Below, piece by piece: positions 31,264 through 42,264 of a stretch of 64,000 nucleotides of DNA. The position numbers were made by a program, and so were the translations under genes. Numbering within the stretch: the stretch's first letter is position 1; every line of letters begins with the position of its first letter. The stretch is from the NCBI GenBank assembly GCA_951812925.1, contig OX638368.1, positions 67,108,569 to 67,172,568 of the forward strand, given 5' to 3'. The notes under the pieces were generated by a model. It saw nothing but the letters and a program-made list of their open reading frames with translations. It did no database searches and was not told the DNA's origin. The stretch is from Calliopum simillimum. Its lineage: Eukaryota > Arthropoda > Insecta > Diptera > Lauxaniidae.

Positions 31264-32903
31264 CAATGGCTCACAAAAGTATTCGGAATTTGGAAATTTT
31301 TTAGAGAACCATAAAATTATTTACTTACGAATAAATTTTTTTTGAATCACTCTTAACAATTATAGCTCGGAAAATATCTAGTTTTATTTATTAAAAGAAG
31401 CTTTCCTAAAATGTAACTAAAAAATTAAAAAAAGAGCTTTTAAGCAAAATCCTACTTAAATTCAATACACAAAAGTATTCGGAATTCCAAAAAATATGGC
31501 AATATCTTAAACACGAAATTAAAGAATAATCCAAAAGTATTAGAGACACTCTTAAAACTCAACTTACAGTAAGTTTGGGGTAGCTCAGTTCTGTTTTGTC
31601 AGTTTTTTTTTAAGCGAAAGACTTCGTTTTTTAGAAAAGTAAGATAAGAAGAAAATCAGAAGAAACCACTCTTGAATAAAAAAAATGTTAATGCTTGAGG
31701 ACGGAAAAACCCTTAAGCAGATTGTAAGTGGCGTTGGAAGAAGTATTTCGACTATCCACAGCCTTATAGAAAGAAAAAAGTTCCATAAATCACAACGCTT
31801 TGGTAGGTTATCGAAACTAGGCATTCGAGATAGGTCGGATATCATACGAAAAACTAAATATCAACCACGTACTTCAGCAATGGAGATTAATAGAAACCTC
31901 ACCTAATATAATGGAGTAAACATAAGTGATGAAACTGATCTCAGGACACTCAGAAATGCTTGTTATAATGGAAGAACTCAACGTTTCAAACCATTTATAA
32001 GTAAGGCCAATCGCAAAAAGCGCTTAGAGTTTGCAAAAAGCACTTTAATTGCAACGAATGGTTTAGCTCAAGCGTTATTTTTAGAGACAAGGCAAAATAT
32101 TACAATATATAAAATGTTTCTTTATTATATATGTAAGCGCTTCTTGCGGTTGGCTTTACTTATATATAAATGGTTTGAAACGTTGAGTTCTTCCATTATA
32201 ACAAGCATTTCTGAGTGTCCTGCGATCAGTTTCATCACTTATGTTTACTCCATTATTTTAAGTGAGTTTTCTATTAATGTTCACTGCTGAAGTACATGGT
32301 TGATATTTAGTTTTTCGTATGATATCTGACCTGTCTCGAATGCCTAGTTTCGATAATCTACCAAAGCGTTGGGATTTATGGAACTTTTTTTTTCTATAAT
32401 GCTGTGGATAGTCGAAATACTTCTTCCAACTCATCTTGCAATCTCTTACAGGGTTTTTCCGTCCTCACGTGCTATAATTTTTTTATTCGAGAGTGGTTTC
32501 TTCTGATTTTCTTCCCATCTTACTTTTCTAAAAAACGAAGTCTTTCGCTTAAAAAAAAAAAAAACTCAAAAAACAGTACTGAGCTACCCCAAACTAACTG
32601 TAAGTTGAATTTTAAGAGTGTCCCTAACACTTTTGGATTATTCTTTAATTTCGTGTTTAAGATATTGCCATATTTTTTGGAATTCCGAATACTTTTGTGT
32701 ATTGAATTTAAGTAGGATTTTGCTTAAAAGCTCTTTTTTTCATTTTTAAGTTACATTTTGGGAAAGCTTCTTTTAATAAATAAAACTAGATATTTTCCGA
32801 GTTATAATTGTTAAGAGCGATTCAAAAAAAATTAATTCGTAATTAAAAAATTTTATGATTCTTTAAAAAATTTACAAATTCCGAATACTTTTGTGAGCCA
32901 CTG
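31264..32903. mobile_element. Tc1-derived foldback element with TA TSD
   Basis: Ends CAATGGCTCACAAAAGTATT and an inverted CARTGGCTCAC end, flanked by TA (31262-63 and 32904-05). Both arms (31264-32100, 32120-32903) contain the same 5' half of a Tc1 transposase gene in opposite directions, so the whole is a long hairpin. It abuts the foldback ending at 31254. Confidence 0.85.
31685..31906 (+). pseudogene. Tc1-like transposase N-terminal HTH fragment
   Basis: Encodes LEDGKTLKQIVSGVGRSIST and, further on, RKTKYQPRTSAMEINRNL. These are the paired helix-turn-helix and start of the second HTH of Tc1 transposases, which bind the TIR. The frame stops at 31906, but coding similarity continues (NACYNGRTQRFKPF, KRLEFAKS) to about 32090 with breaks. 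The DDE catalytic domain is missing. The mirror copy lies on the minus strand at about 32130-32500. Confidence 0.75.
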
Positions 32904-33487
32904 TACATTTATTCATATATCACTCCTGCGTTTAATTCGACTAATGATTTTAAACAGAAAAATCGATTTTTTCAAAATTCAAGAGATTTCGACCCGTTTC
33001 ACTATTTGGTGGATCAGATGCTGGAAAAAGCGGGCATCTTTTCAGATAGGTGAATGTATAACCTTTAACTTTGCGTTTGATTTTTTTAAAGAAAATGTGT
33101 CCTTGTAGTCAATTATTTTTGCGTACACTTTTTTGTCAAAAAAAAAATAAAACAAAGTGCGTCGTGTCGTGACGTCTCTTTGGGAGCTTTGATTTCATTA
33201 AAACGTTGCTATGTTCGCAGTAATTTGAACAGCACTGTACATTAAAACTTCTCGGGGGTGCAATAAAATATTTAATTTTGTTGAACCGTGTAATATTAAG
33301 GCAGAAACAAATAAACAAATATTAAGACAGAAATAAATATTAAGACAAAAAGAGTTGTATGAGCCCTGCTTGGCATACGTTGTCACCATAATCAGGTCTA
33401 ATCGATATTTAAGTTAACAAAAATTAAACATTTTTTTGAATTGCTACCTTGTTTTTTGTTTTTTGTCTTTTTTTTTGCATTCATTAG

Positions 33488-34038
33488 AAAAACGTAATCG
33501 ACCTAAGTCTCAACTAGCACCAAATATTCCATTACCGGCTACTAAGGAGCCTGCTATGCTGCCTGCATCATCGCATACTGTTACAGATTCCCGCGTTCAG
33601 ATGCGTAATCATCCAAAAATTGGCTCAGTTACTTTAACTCCCGCAGCCGCACCCATGCCTACGCCGACGCCTTCCAAAAATTTTCTTTCATCTGGTTTTG
33701 GCCTTTCAGCTTCCTCTAACAAAGACAAGAAGCGTAGAGTTACCAAAGCCGATATAAGTACTCCAACGAACTTTGTACACATCAGTCATGTTGGTTGGGA
33801 TGCTGACAAAGGCTTTGATTTGACAGGCAATGAAAACGATGAAGTTTTAACCAGCTTTTTTGCTAAAGCCGGAGTATCTGAAAATGAATTGAATGATCGC
33901 GATACCCGTGCATTTATATATGATTTTATACAAAGTAATAATGTTCTAGCGTCAGTTAAGTCTGAGCGCGTAGAGTCGCCCAAAGAATCAATACCGTTAG
34001 CAGCTGCCCCACCACCAGTTCCAAGTCGCCATCAGCAT
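33488..34038 (+). CDS. WASp: WASp exon: basic region and CRIB/GTPase-binding domain
   Basis: 551 nt between TTCATTAG and CAT/GTAAAT, finishing in phase 0. After the EKRNRPKSQ junction with the WH1 exon there is a low-complexity Pro/Ser linker, a basic cluster (NKDKKRRVTKAD, PIP2-binding in the family) and the CRIB motif ISTPTNFVHISHVGWD (33754-33801), which binds GTP-loaded Cdc42/Rac. The following GBD helix (VLTSFFAKAGVSENELNDRD...FIYDFI) keeps the protein autoinhibited by folding on the C segment. The frame is intact. Residues upstream of 33488 in the same open frame are intron. Confidence 0.95.
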
Positions 34039-34101
34039 GTAAATTATTTTAAAAATATCTACTCTAAAAGCAGTTTTAAAAAAATGTTTTTCACGTAACA
34101 G

Positions 34102-34275
34102 ACTTACAATGGAGCTGCTGCCACACAAAGATCCGCACCTCCCCCACCACCAGCTCGACAACCCCCACCCCCAGTTCCAACAACAGTGCCTGGTGGAGGG
34201 ACACGTGCACCACCAACCAGACCACCTCCCATCAATATAACGACATCAGCTTCTCCCAGTTGTGCTCCAGTGGCT
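34102..34275 (+). CDS. WASp: WASp exon: polyproline region, part 1
   Basis: 174 nt (58 codons, phase 0 to 0) between ACGTAACAG and GCT/GTATGT. It encodes TYNGAAATQRSAPPPPARQP followed by further PPPPVP and PPTRPPP runs, ligands for SH3 proteins and profilin in WASP proteins. The preceding intron is 63 bp, the following 59 bp, the usual fly minimum. The alternative long minus-strand Gly-rich frame over this exon is a shadow. Confidence 0.93.
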
Positions 34276-34334
34276 GTATGTTTTTTATACAAAAATTTGT
34301 TATCATTTTATTAATTATTTTAATTTTTCATTAG

Positions 34335-34541
34335 CCTCCCCCACCTCCACCGCCGCCTATGCCGTCGGTTGCACCACCACCGCCCCCACCACCGCCGCCA
34401 CCAATGCCGCTTGCAACAGACATCCCTATTATAACAACTACACAATCACACAATGAAAACAAAGCGCCCTCGAGTTTACCAGCGGTACCTGAAACCCGAA
34501 ATGCGTTAATGGAAAGCATACGCAAAGGAACAACGTTGAGG
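34335..34541 (+). CDS. WASp: WASp exon: polyproline region, part 2, and first half of WH2-1
   Basis: 207 nt (69 codons) from a TTCATTAG acceptor to AGG/GTAAGA. It begins with two long Pro runs separated by MPSVA, then ends in ETRNALMESIRKGTTLR, the amphipathic helix and L-R of a WH2 (actin monomer-binding) motif whose final K-V is supplied by the next exon 13 kb downstream. The phase is 0 on both sides. Confidence 0.93.
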
Positions 34542-34889
34542 GTAAGAAAGACAAAAATAGTTACAAGTTATTCGCTTAAAACATTTTTAAATGTATATTA
34601 ATAATGAAAAGTTACCCTTAGAGAGTGCTGTCGGATTTAACTAGCAAAACAACAACAATTTTACTATTTTCTGATTTTGAAATATTCTCCGCTTTGCTCT
34701 GTTTGACAGAAGTCGCTAGCTTTTTGTCTCTGCTTTGCTCGTTTTGACAATTTGGCCCTACCTCTATAAGTGTACCACGTTGAAAACTGATTTTTATTTT
34801 TATTTAAAAAAATTAAATAAAAATCTTGTTACCCAAAAGAAAATATAAAATAGCATGAAATAAGTGAGTAGGGTGCGATCATTTCATAT

Positions 34890-35225
34890 TTTCATACCCT
34901 AATCATGGGGTATATAGGTTGGTTAGTAATCGGTAGAACACCGGAAAATGTAAGATTCCTGGGGCTATTCTAAACAATTTTTCTTGGTCCCGTTTTTCGA
35001 AATTTGCAAAACTGACAGAGGTGTAGCCAACGGAATATCGGGATATACATTTATGAAAAACCGGATCTGGAAAATCAGAACCCCTTGATGGATTTTAATA
35101 ATATTGGTGTCATATGAAAGGTATTTTAACTGGCTATAAAATTGGTGTACAAAAGATTTAAATCCAAGTTTAAAATCCAAGTCATTGCTTTCGAGATATG
35201 ACAAATTTTCGAAAATTTTTTTATT
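34890..35225. mobile_element. Helitron-like end fragment
   Basis: The palindrome ATACCCTAATCATGGGGTAT at about 34897, followed by ATAGGTTGGTTAGTAATCGG, resembles the hairpin start of fly DINE-1-type elements and the ends of the copies at 9003 and 54659. No far end is recognised. Confidence 0.4.
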
Positions 35226-35399
35226 TTTACAAAAACTGTATTATTAACACATAGCTTTAAGAACAAATTATGAATGCCCAATTTATTTTCTTTTATTTGA
35301 GTTTTTCCTTCATTAACCTATTTTTTTATAGGAAAAGAAAAGAATTTTGCATGCAATTTGCCAAACATTACAATAGCAACGAAAATTCGTATGCTTGAA

Positions 35400-35650
35400 G
35401 TTAGCCCCGCTTTTGTGGAGTTTCCCGAAAAAAAAGTTGTGCCGGGGTGTACTCGACTTGTGCTGCGTTGTGCCGTATTGGAAATCAAAATCGGTCCAAG
35501 GGTTCACTTTTTATGAGGAGGGCCTTCTTTTTGTGCGAAGTTATCTCCGCTTTTGTAGAATTTCCCGAAGAAAAGTTGTGCCAGGGTGTGCTCGACTTGT
35601 GCTGCGTTGTGCCGCATTGGAAAACAAAATCCTTTCATGGATATAGATTT
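35400..35650. repeat. Tandem duplication, about 139 bp, two units
   Basis: AAGTTGTGCCGGGGTGTACT near 35433 and AAGTTGTGCCAGGGTGTGCT near 35571, each followed by CGACTTGTGCTGCGTTGTGC. Period about 137-139 bp. No real ORF. Confidence 0.75.
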
Positions 35651-35969
35651 TGTGGGGATAGTTTTATGTTTTTTTTTTTTTGCAGCATACTTTTACATAC
35701 TAAGGGTCTGTTTCACCGCTCCCAGATAAAGTTTCTGATAGCGCTATCTAGCAGATATGTGTCAGATAGGCACAAAATTCTGTTTCACAAGTGTCAGATA
35801 GAGTAAGTAAGATAAAGTCTCTGATAAATTAACTGGCACATTATGTTATTGATAAAATTTTATCTGCCAGATATTTTTAAAATTGTTTCAATAGCCCAGG
35901 AAAGTTAGAATTTTTTTGCGAAATAATTCCAAGTGAATTTTTTTCACCAGAATTATCTTTATTTATGGT

Positions 35970-36200
35970 TATTTGTATAGCCTTCCAATGTCTTGAATTC
36001 AGACGGAAACCCGTCCGATTTTTTTTAGAGTTTATGAAACCCCAAAAGTTCTTGGGGTCATGTAATATATTCAACTTCATTTTATTCATATAATCAGAAT
36101 AGGCTGAAGCTGATTTAAATTTAAATTCCTGAAACAAATGATCGTATGTTTCAAGGTCATTTTGATTTTGACTACTGACGTATTTTTTCCATGCTCTATT
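35970..36200 (-). pseudogene. LINE fragment (endonuclease-RT linker)
   Basis: Minus-strand frame with WKKYVSSQNQNDLETYDHLF in one register and SDYMNKMKLNILHDPKNFWG in the next. The 'D-P-K-x-F-W-x-x-I-x-x-K-K' block is the standard linker between endonuclease and RT in CR1/jockey LINEs (compare LINE-E: TNPKSFWRYVQSKKG). It is a short scrap with no domain complete. The segment to its left (35886-35965) is a repeat also found near 12930. Confidence 0.65.
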
Positions 36201-36789
36201 ATAATTAAAATAACATAATTATTATTAAAATTGGAGCGTTAAAACGAAAGGTTCGTCATCCGTCATAGACCTTATCTTTGTGGAAACAACTCCAATAGAA
36301 GAAAAATCGATTGCAAATTGTTATAAATTAGATTTAAGTATTTTAAACTGAGATTTCCATTCTCAAAATAACTCAGCGTTTGTCTCACAATTCCGGCAAA
36401 ATTTTTAGTTGATTCCGCTTTTGGCGAAGCCGTGTCATTCAAGGTTTTGGTAATCGCCAGCTTCTTCTTTGTCTATCTTTTGCAACCAGACTTCGAATAA
36501 ATCGGAATTGCGGAAGAATAAGTTATTCTAAATAATATTAACAATAGCAACATCTAACTAATTTTGAGATCCTTAAGAGGAACAAACACGAATAAATATT
36601 TTAAAAGCTTACACAAAGTTCGAAATTTAAAAAAAAAAATTAAAAATCAGGGGGTCTTATTTGAATTTTAGATTTTTCCACAGAAAACAAAAATATATTT
36701 AAATGTTTTAAATTTAATTGCATTAAACATCAGTCTTATCCATTTTTATTTTAGCAAAAAATAAATTGTTTCTAAATTATTGGTTTCGC

Positions 36790-37165
36790 ACGTATTGTCT
36801 GATTCTGACTCAGAATCAATAAATAGTATAGTTAACGTTTTGCGCATACAATACTTTTAAAACGACTAGTTGAATGCCTTGAACGAAACAAAGTTGTTTC
36901 TCTGCAGAAATAAGTCGTCCAAACTTTTTTATTACAGAAGCTCATCTGTGGTTATGCAAATGTGGTTTGTAATGAAATACAATGCTCGTTTACCTTTTGT
37001 TCGATCAAATCCATACATTTCTCCGCAGGAAGAGATCTATGCATACGACATAAGCCAATATTCCAAATCTTTTTGCATGAATGGATATTTATCGTCAAAG
37101 AACGTCGATTTCGGACAGAAGTCCATTCGTCAAACGTGAGACTAAATTTTTGACCTTGGAGCAAG
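36790..37165 (-). pseudogene. hAT transposase fragment
   Basis: The minus frame 36952-37164 encodes KFSLTFDEWTSVRNRRSLTI, then IWNIGLCRMHRSLPAEKC. The D-E-W-T-S block is the first catalytic Asp region of many insect hAT transposases. After a frameshift near 36945 the sequence continues as KKFGRLISAEKQLCFVQGIQ, matching the hAT 'E-x-Q-L-C-x-x-H-x-I-x-L' block, in which the usual His reads Gln. The flanking 36240-36540 may hold more of the same gene but with many stops. Confidence 0.65.
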
Positions 37166-38514
37166 AGGGATGAAATTTATTTATTCAATCGAGGCCGAAC
37201 ATTCTTACTATAGTTTAATACTACCCAACGGGAAACGGAAGCGCGTTGAAACGACTTCAGTTATGCTTCTAGGGAAGCAAGAAGCTGCTCCCAGTGCTGT
37301 TCTCACTGCTTATCTTTTTTAACACAGCATGTCCTAGCGGAGATGCACATCTTCAGAAGCACATGAAATACGCTTCAAATTCGCTTCAAATTCGCTTCCG
37401 TGAAAGCACTTATTTGGAAGCATATGAAACACGCTTCCGTGAAAGATTTTAAAATTTTAAGTTCCATTTCAAAAAATTACTTTTTTTCTGTAACTTATAG
37501 ATTTATTAACTTTTATAAACAATTAAAAAAAAAAAAAAAATTAGAATTTGAAAACCTTGTATGCTACCAGAGATGTACTTCTATTGCGCTCTTTTTGGAA
37601 GCAGCTTAATTTCTTCCCGTTGGGTACTTAAGTTTTTAATAGAGTGTGCTAAATTGGGAATGTTGTCAAATCCTTTTGCGTTAAGCCCTTTCTGATCTCT
37701 ATAGAAGTAGAAATAACAACAGTTCGTTAATTTTTGGCGGTTTTGACGAAATGTCAATTGTTTACTTTAGTTTTTGACCGTGCCAAACAATCTTTTCTTT
37801 TTAAAACGGAGTGAATTTTTAATTTTTTACAGGTATTTGGCATATCTTAATACCAGTCAATAACAATTTACACTCAAAATTTGTGGATTTTGCTCGAGTT
37901 TTGACAAGAAAACTAAAAAATAAAGCTTTCAAGCGCTTTTTGGAAAATGGTGGACCTTAATTTTTGAAAATTGATTCTACCAAAGTTAGTCCCTTTTAAT
38001 TTTTTAATATTTTTTCTAAAAATAGCTTACATATAATGAATAGATAATTCTTGCAGAATTTCGTAGTGGGCGTGGAAGTCGTTTAGGAGCTAGACCAGTT
38101 AGAATCATTTCGTCAGTACGATTTGAAACTGTATCTGGTCTAGCTACAAAAGGACTTTCACTCCCACTAATAAGATTTTTTTCTGTGCGATCAATAAGAT
38201 ACGACAAAAATCGAATCAAAAATATTTGAAGATGGTGGCTCAAGCGCAAGCGTTGTAACCTTTTTGATTTTGACCACTACAGTGGTCCTAAAAACATTAA
38301 GCAAAAAATTGCAGTGCGTAATTTTTTCTAGGTATTTTTACTGCACTAGTTTCCGAATGATACATCCTGAGTTTTCCTCATTATTGTTCTGATTCGGTAA
38401 ATTTATCATTTTGAAAGCTTGAAAATAAGGGACAGAAAGATATCGAGAAGGTACTAATTACTGTAGAAGACAAGTAGATACAACTAAACGGTGCCACGCC
38501 CACTTTTTATAATA

Positions 38515-39810
38515 AGGAGTGAGATCGAAAAAATCTTAACATATATAAAATTCAATAATTTTAAAACGGTTGATCTTAGAGCCTTGATTTTTTTTTATTT
38601 AATTGATAATATTTTACAAATTACAGAAAAATATAACTTTTATTGTTCTAGCCACTATTTATGAACTCGTGGACCTTTTTTGGTAAGCCATCTATTAGAG
38701 ATTTGATAGTTGTTTCAGACACCTTTTTGGAACAGTTTGCCCATCTCCTTTTAAAATCTTCGATATTTTGGGACAACTTTTTTGTGCTCTTTAAGTTTAT
38801 TTTCACAATAGACCAATATCTCTCCACTGGTCTTAGCTCCGGACAATTTGGAGGATTGGCCCCTCTTGGCACAAAAACTATGTTATTACTTTGGTACCAC
38901 TCCAGAGCTTTCTTGCCGTAGTGACATGATGCCAAATCAGGCCAAAAATATGTGGACACAATGTGCTCTCTTATGAAAGGAAGAAGACTTTTTTCAAACA
39001 ATCTTTGATGTATATTTCGGCATTTATAGAGCCCAATGTAACAAATGACTTGCTTTTTTTGCCGCAACTGCATATAGCTTGCCACACAAGGAATTTTTTA
39101 GGAAATTTTGTCTGCTTTTGGATTCTAAATTGTTCTTCGATATTTCTTCGAGCATCAACCATATAAAAATTTTGACCCGGAAGCTGCGTAAAATCTGCCA
39201 GTACATACATTTCGTCGTCCATTATACAACATGAATATTTTTGTATGAAATTCGATTTTAATTTCCGAGCCCTACTTTTGGCTGCTAAATTTTTAGCAGC
39301 ATTCCTGTCTGGAACTTTTTAGACTTTGTATGTTTTCAAACCTGCATTAGCTTTAACTTTTCGCACCAAATAGTCAGCGCACTAGGCTAACCGGGCAGCT
39401 TTTCTAGCAGATGTGTTTGGAGATCTTTTCAATATGTTTTAAATTTTCTTGGCTTTCCCAATATCATTTGGTCTTTGTTTTCTTTCCGAACCAGGTTTCC
39501 TATCAATGGTCAAATCCTCCTGAAACTGTTTAATAACATTGGAAACAGTTTGACCGCAAACCTTCAATTCTTTGGCCAATTTTTGGTAGAACTAATTTGG
39601 ATTTTTTTGAAAATTTTTAATAATTTTAAGACGTACTTCTTTTTCTTCACTCATTTTGATCAAACTCACAACAAATCAACACGTTGGTCATTAAAAATAA
39701 TAACTGACATATTTTTCAAAGAAAACTAGATCAAAGAAATTTTTAAATTTTACACCCAAAAAAAAATTATTAGGTAAAACGTGTGTTAAGATTTTTTCGA
39801 TCTCACTCCT
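38515..39810 (-). mobile_element. DD37E IS630-Tc1-mariner element, copy 1
   Basis: TIRs of 27 bp begin AGGAGTGAGATCGAAAAAAT at 38515 and end inverted at 39810, with TA on both sides (38513-14, 39811-12). Length 1296 bp, normal for the superfamily. The transposase is on the minus strand and broken. Confidence 0.9.
38648..39650 (-). pseudogene. DD37E transposase, copy 1 (stops and frameshift)
   Basis: Conceptual minus-strand translation from about 39650 gives an HTH N-terminus (LKIIKNFQKNPN; KELKVCGQTVSNVIKQF), then MDDEMYVLADF (first Asp), FWPDLASCHYG (second Asp) and PNCPELRPVERYW (Glu). Exactly 37 residues separate the second Asp from the Glu of PVERYW, giving DD37E rather than the DD34E of Tc1. 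The 38648-39085 and 38971-39222 pieces are in different frames and several in-frame stops lie upstream, so no active enzyme is made here. Confidence 0.8.
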
Positions 39811-40052
39811 TAATGCAAGTTATTTAATTGAAATTTAGAAGGATGGTAGAAAAGTGGGCGCAATTAAAAGGTACCACGTCCACTTTTTGACTATTAAATT
39901 ATTGGACACAAGCAAAACCAATTATTTATACGCCCACTTTTTTAACAGACTAGAAGTTCCTGGTAGCTGTTTTAAATCGATGGTCGCTGGTAGCTGTCAC
40001 AGTGACTCATAAATTGGTACGACAGGTGCCGATATATCGTTTATCTCTAAAT

Positions 40053-40513
40053 GGCCTAGGTATTCTCTACAAAAGTTGACTTAAGGACATCTCCGAAAGA
40101 GTCAATAGTTTCGAAGTTAGGGGCAGTAAGTCCATTTTTCAAACTTTTATCGAAAACTGGATGGGTTTTTTCTAATACCGATTCCTAATTTTTTTTTGAA
40201 ACCTTTTTTTACGAAATGGGCAAAGGAGCAAACACAATCACAATTTTGCACATTTCATATAAATCGGAGGCGCTCTAGAGCAACCATATGTTCAAAGTTG
40301 TGATTTTGTTTGCTCCCCGTCCATTTTCGAATAAAGATGTAAAAAAAAAAAGATTTAAAAAAAAATTAGGAGTTGGTAGTGGAAAAAATCCCATCCGGTT
40401 TCCAATCTAAGCCTGAAAATTGTACTAAAAAACGAAATCGCTTTAATCGCTTTGCCGATAACTAATCTTTCGGAGACGTTCTTAAGTCAACTTTTGTAGA
40501 GAGTTACTAGGCC
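40053..40513. mobile_element. Foldback MITE, copy 1
   Basis: GGCCTAGGTATTCTCTACAA at 40053 and an inverted TTGTAGAGAGTTACTAGGCC ending near 40513. The arms also share the AAGTTGACTTAAGGACATCTC block. About 0.46 kb, no ORF. A half copy lies at 47395-47690. Confidence 0.75.
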
Positions 40514-40585
40514 AACATTATCTTTTTTCAGTGTTTTTTTGTTAAGGAACATAAACTTTTTATACAATATAAAAGATGCATGATA

Positions 40586-41326
40586 TACGGAAGGCCTAAC
40601 AAAAGTTCCCTTAGTAGGTGTCATGTTATAAGTTTTTAGTAAATCTAAAAATGGCGTACTATTTGTTACAGTCTTACAATATATCATTTTAATTTTCAGA
40701 AATGTCGGTCAAAATGGAGAGAAACGTAAAATTCGTGGCACAATGTCAGCAGATATTCCAGTGCCAACGTAGCATGAGATTCGGTTTGCTTTTCTTTTTG
40801 GATTTCGACGTAGGCTCAAGCCTCTGGAAATATTTAGTAATGCCAAATAGCATTTGAAGTTAATGCGCTATCCCTCGTTACTATTTAAAAGTGGTTCCGA
40901 AGATTCCAGACAGGTAATATTTCTGTGGAGGACCAACCTCTTCACGATGGGTCCCTAGAATTTTAAGTGATGCTCAACAAGAGACACGTGTGCGTTTTGC
41001 TAAGTATTTTATTGAAAAATTCAAAAACGGAGAGTCTATCACTTCCAAGAAAATGGTAACAGGTGATGAGGCATGGTTTTAAAAGTACAACCCTGAAACC
41101 AAACAACAATCCATGGTATGGAGCCCAGAAGGTGCAAATCCACCTGTTAAAGCAAAGCAACAAAAGTCAGCAACACAAGTAATGATGTCAGTTTACTTCA
41201 CCAGAGAGAAAGTTGTAGCTGCTATGCCTTTGGAAAAAGGTCAGACGGTTACTGCTAAGTAGTATACAGAAACCTGCTTATCAAAAGTTTTCCAAAATTT
41301 ATTGGGAAAACGCCAAAAAAAGGCGT
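40586..41326 (+). pseudogene. Mariner copy truncated by the duplication breakpoint
   Basis: Same 5' end as the complete mariner at 44336 (ACGGAAGGCCTAACAAAAGT). The coding strand has MSVKMERNVKF at 40702, several stops, the VTGDEAWF first-Asp block with a stop right after, and ends at the unit 1/unit 2 junction before the second Asp block. The 3' TIR is absent. It cannot be mobilised on its own. Confidence 0.85.
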
Positions 41327-42264
41327 GCTTCTATTGCGCTCTTTTTGGAAGCAGCTTAATTTCTTCCAGTTGGGTACTTAAGTTTTTAATAGAGTGTGCT
41401 AAATTGGGAATGTTGTCAAATCCTTTTGCGTTAAGCCCTTTCTGATCTCTATAGAAGTAGAAATAACAACAGTTCGTTAATTTTTGGCGGTTTTGACGAA
41501 ATGTCAATTGTTTACTTTAGTTTTTGACCGTGCCAAACAATCTTTTCTTTTTAAAACGGAGTGAATTTTTAATTTTTTACAGGTATTTGGCATATCTTAA
41601 TACCAGTCAATAACAATTTACACTCAAAATTTGTGAATTTTGCTCGAGTTTTGACAAGAAAACTAAAAAATAAAGCTTTCAAGCGCTTTTTGGAAAATGG
41701 TGGACCTTAATTTTTGAAAATTGATTCTACCAAAGTTAGTCCCTTTTAATTTTTTAATATTTTTTCTAAAAATAGCTTACATATAATGAATAGATAATTC
41801 TTGCAGAATTTCGTAGTGGGCGTGGAAGTCGTTTAGGAGCTAGACCAGTTAGAATCATTTCGTCAGTACGATTTGAAACTGTATCTAGTCTAGCTACAAA
41901 AGGACTTTCACTCCCACTAATAAGATTTTTTTCTGTGCGATCAATAAGATACGACAAAAATCGAATCAAAAATATTTGAAGATGGTGGCTCAAGCGCAAG
42001 CGTTGTAACCTTTTTGATTTTGACCACTACAGTGGTCCTAAAAACATTAAGCAAAAAATTGCAGTGCGTAATTTTTTCTAGGTATTTTTACTGCACTAGT
42101 TTCCGAATGATACATCCTGAGTTTTCCTCATTATTGTTCTGATTCGGTAAATTTATCATTTTGAAAGCTTAAAAATAAGGGACAGAAAGATATCGAGAAG
42201 GTACTAATTACTGTAGAAGACAAGTAGATACAACTAAACGGTGCCACGCCCACTTTTTATAATA

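Larger units (their letters stand above)
23541..33155. mobile_element. Outer inverted-repeat shell split by BEL copy 2, a foldback and a Tc1
   Basis: The sequence left of BEL copy 2 (23541-23639), joined to that on its right (29343-29362), matches in inverted orientation the uninterrupted segment 33043-33155 (for example GACAAAAAGTG...CTACAAGGACACATTTTC and GTTATACATTCAC). The shell is therefore an older element of roughly 0.5 kb whose two ends are now 9.6 kb apart because three later elements entered it. Superfamily unknown. Confidence 0.65.
11479..33487 (+). other. WASp: WASp intron of about 22.0 kb filled with nested transposons
   Basis: The intron is defined by the GTATGT donor at 11479 and a pyrimidine-rich TTCATTAG acceptor ending at 33487. 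It contains LINE-A, foldbacks, a mariner, a 129-bp minisatellite, the complete BEL/Pao copy 2, a foldback with 8-bp TSD and a folded Tc1. Stretches 11479-12005, 17270-18046 and 21513-22604 show only AT-rich DNA without recognised genes. Weak inverted homology links 11930-11990 with 18420-18470, and 17785-17835 with 18295-18350. Confidence 0.8.
37577..41326. repeat. 3750-bp tandem duplication, unit 1
   Basis: Every landmark recurs exactly 3750 bp downstream (DD37E ORF 38648/42398, MITE 40053/43803, mariner 5' end). Only rare substitutions distinguish the units. The left border is ACTTCTATTGCGCTC at 37577. The right border lies inside a mariner at 41326, where unit 2 begins with GCTTCTATTGCGCTC. 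Confidence 0.93.

Noticed and set aside
32404..32715. 103-residue plus-strand ORF
   Set aside because: Antisense to the mirrored Tc1 arm; no motif.
34104..34525. Gly/Ala-rich minus-strand ORFs
   Set aside because: Shadows of the WASp polyproline exons.
35700..35875. Possible small MITE with CAGATA/TATCTG repeats
   Set aside because: Short inverted motifs are present, but no consistent ends or TSD could be defined.
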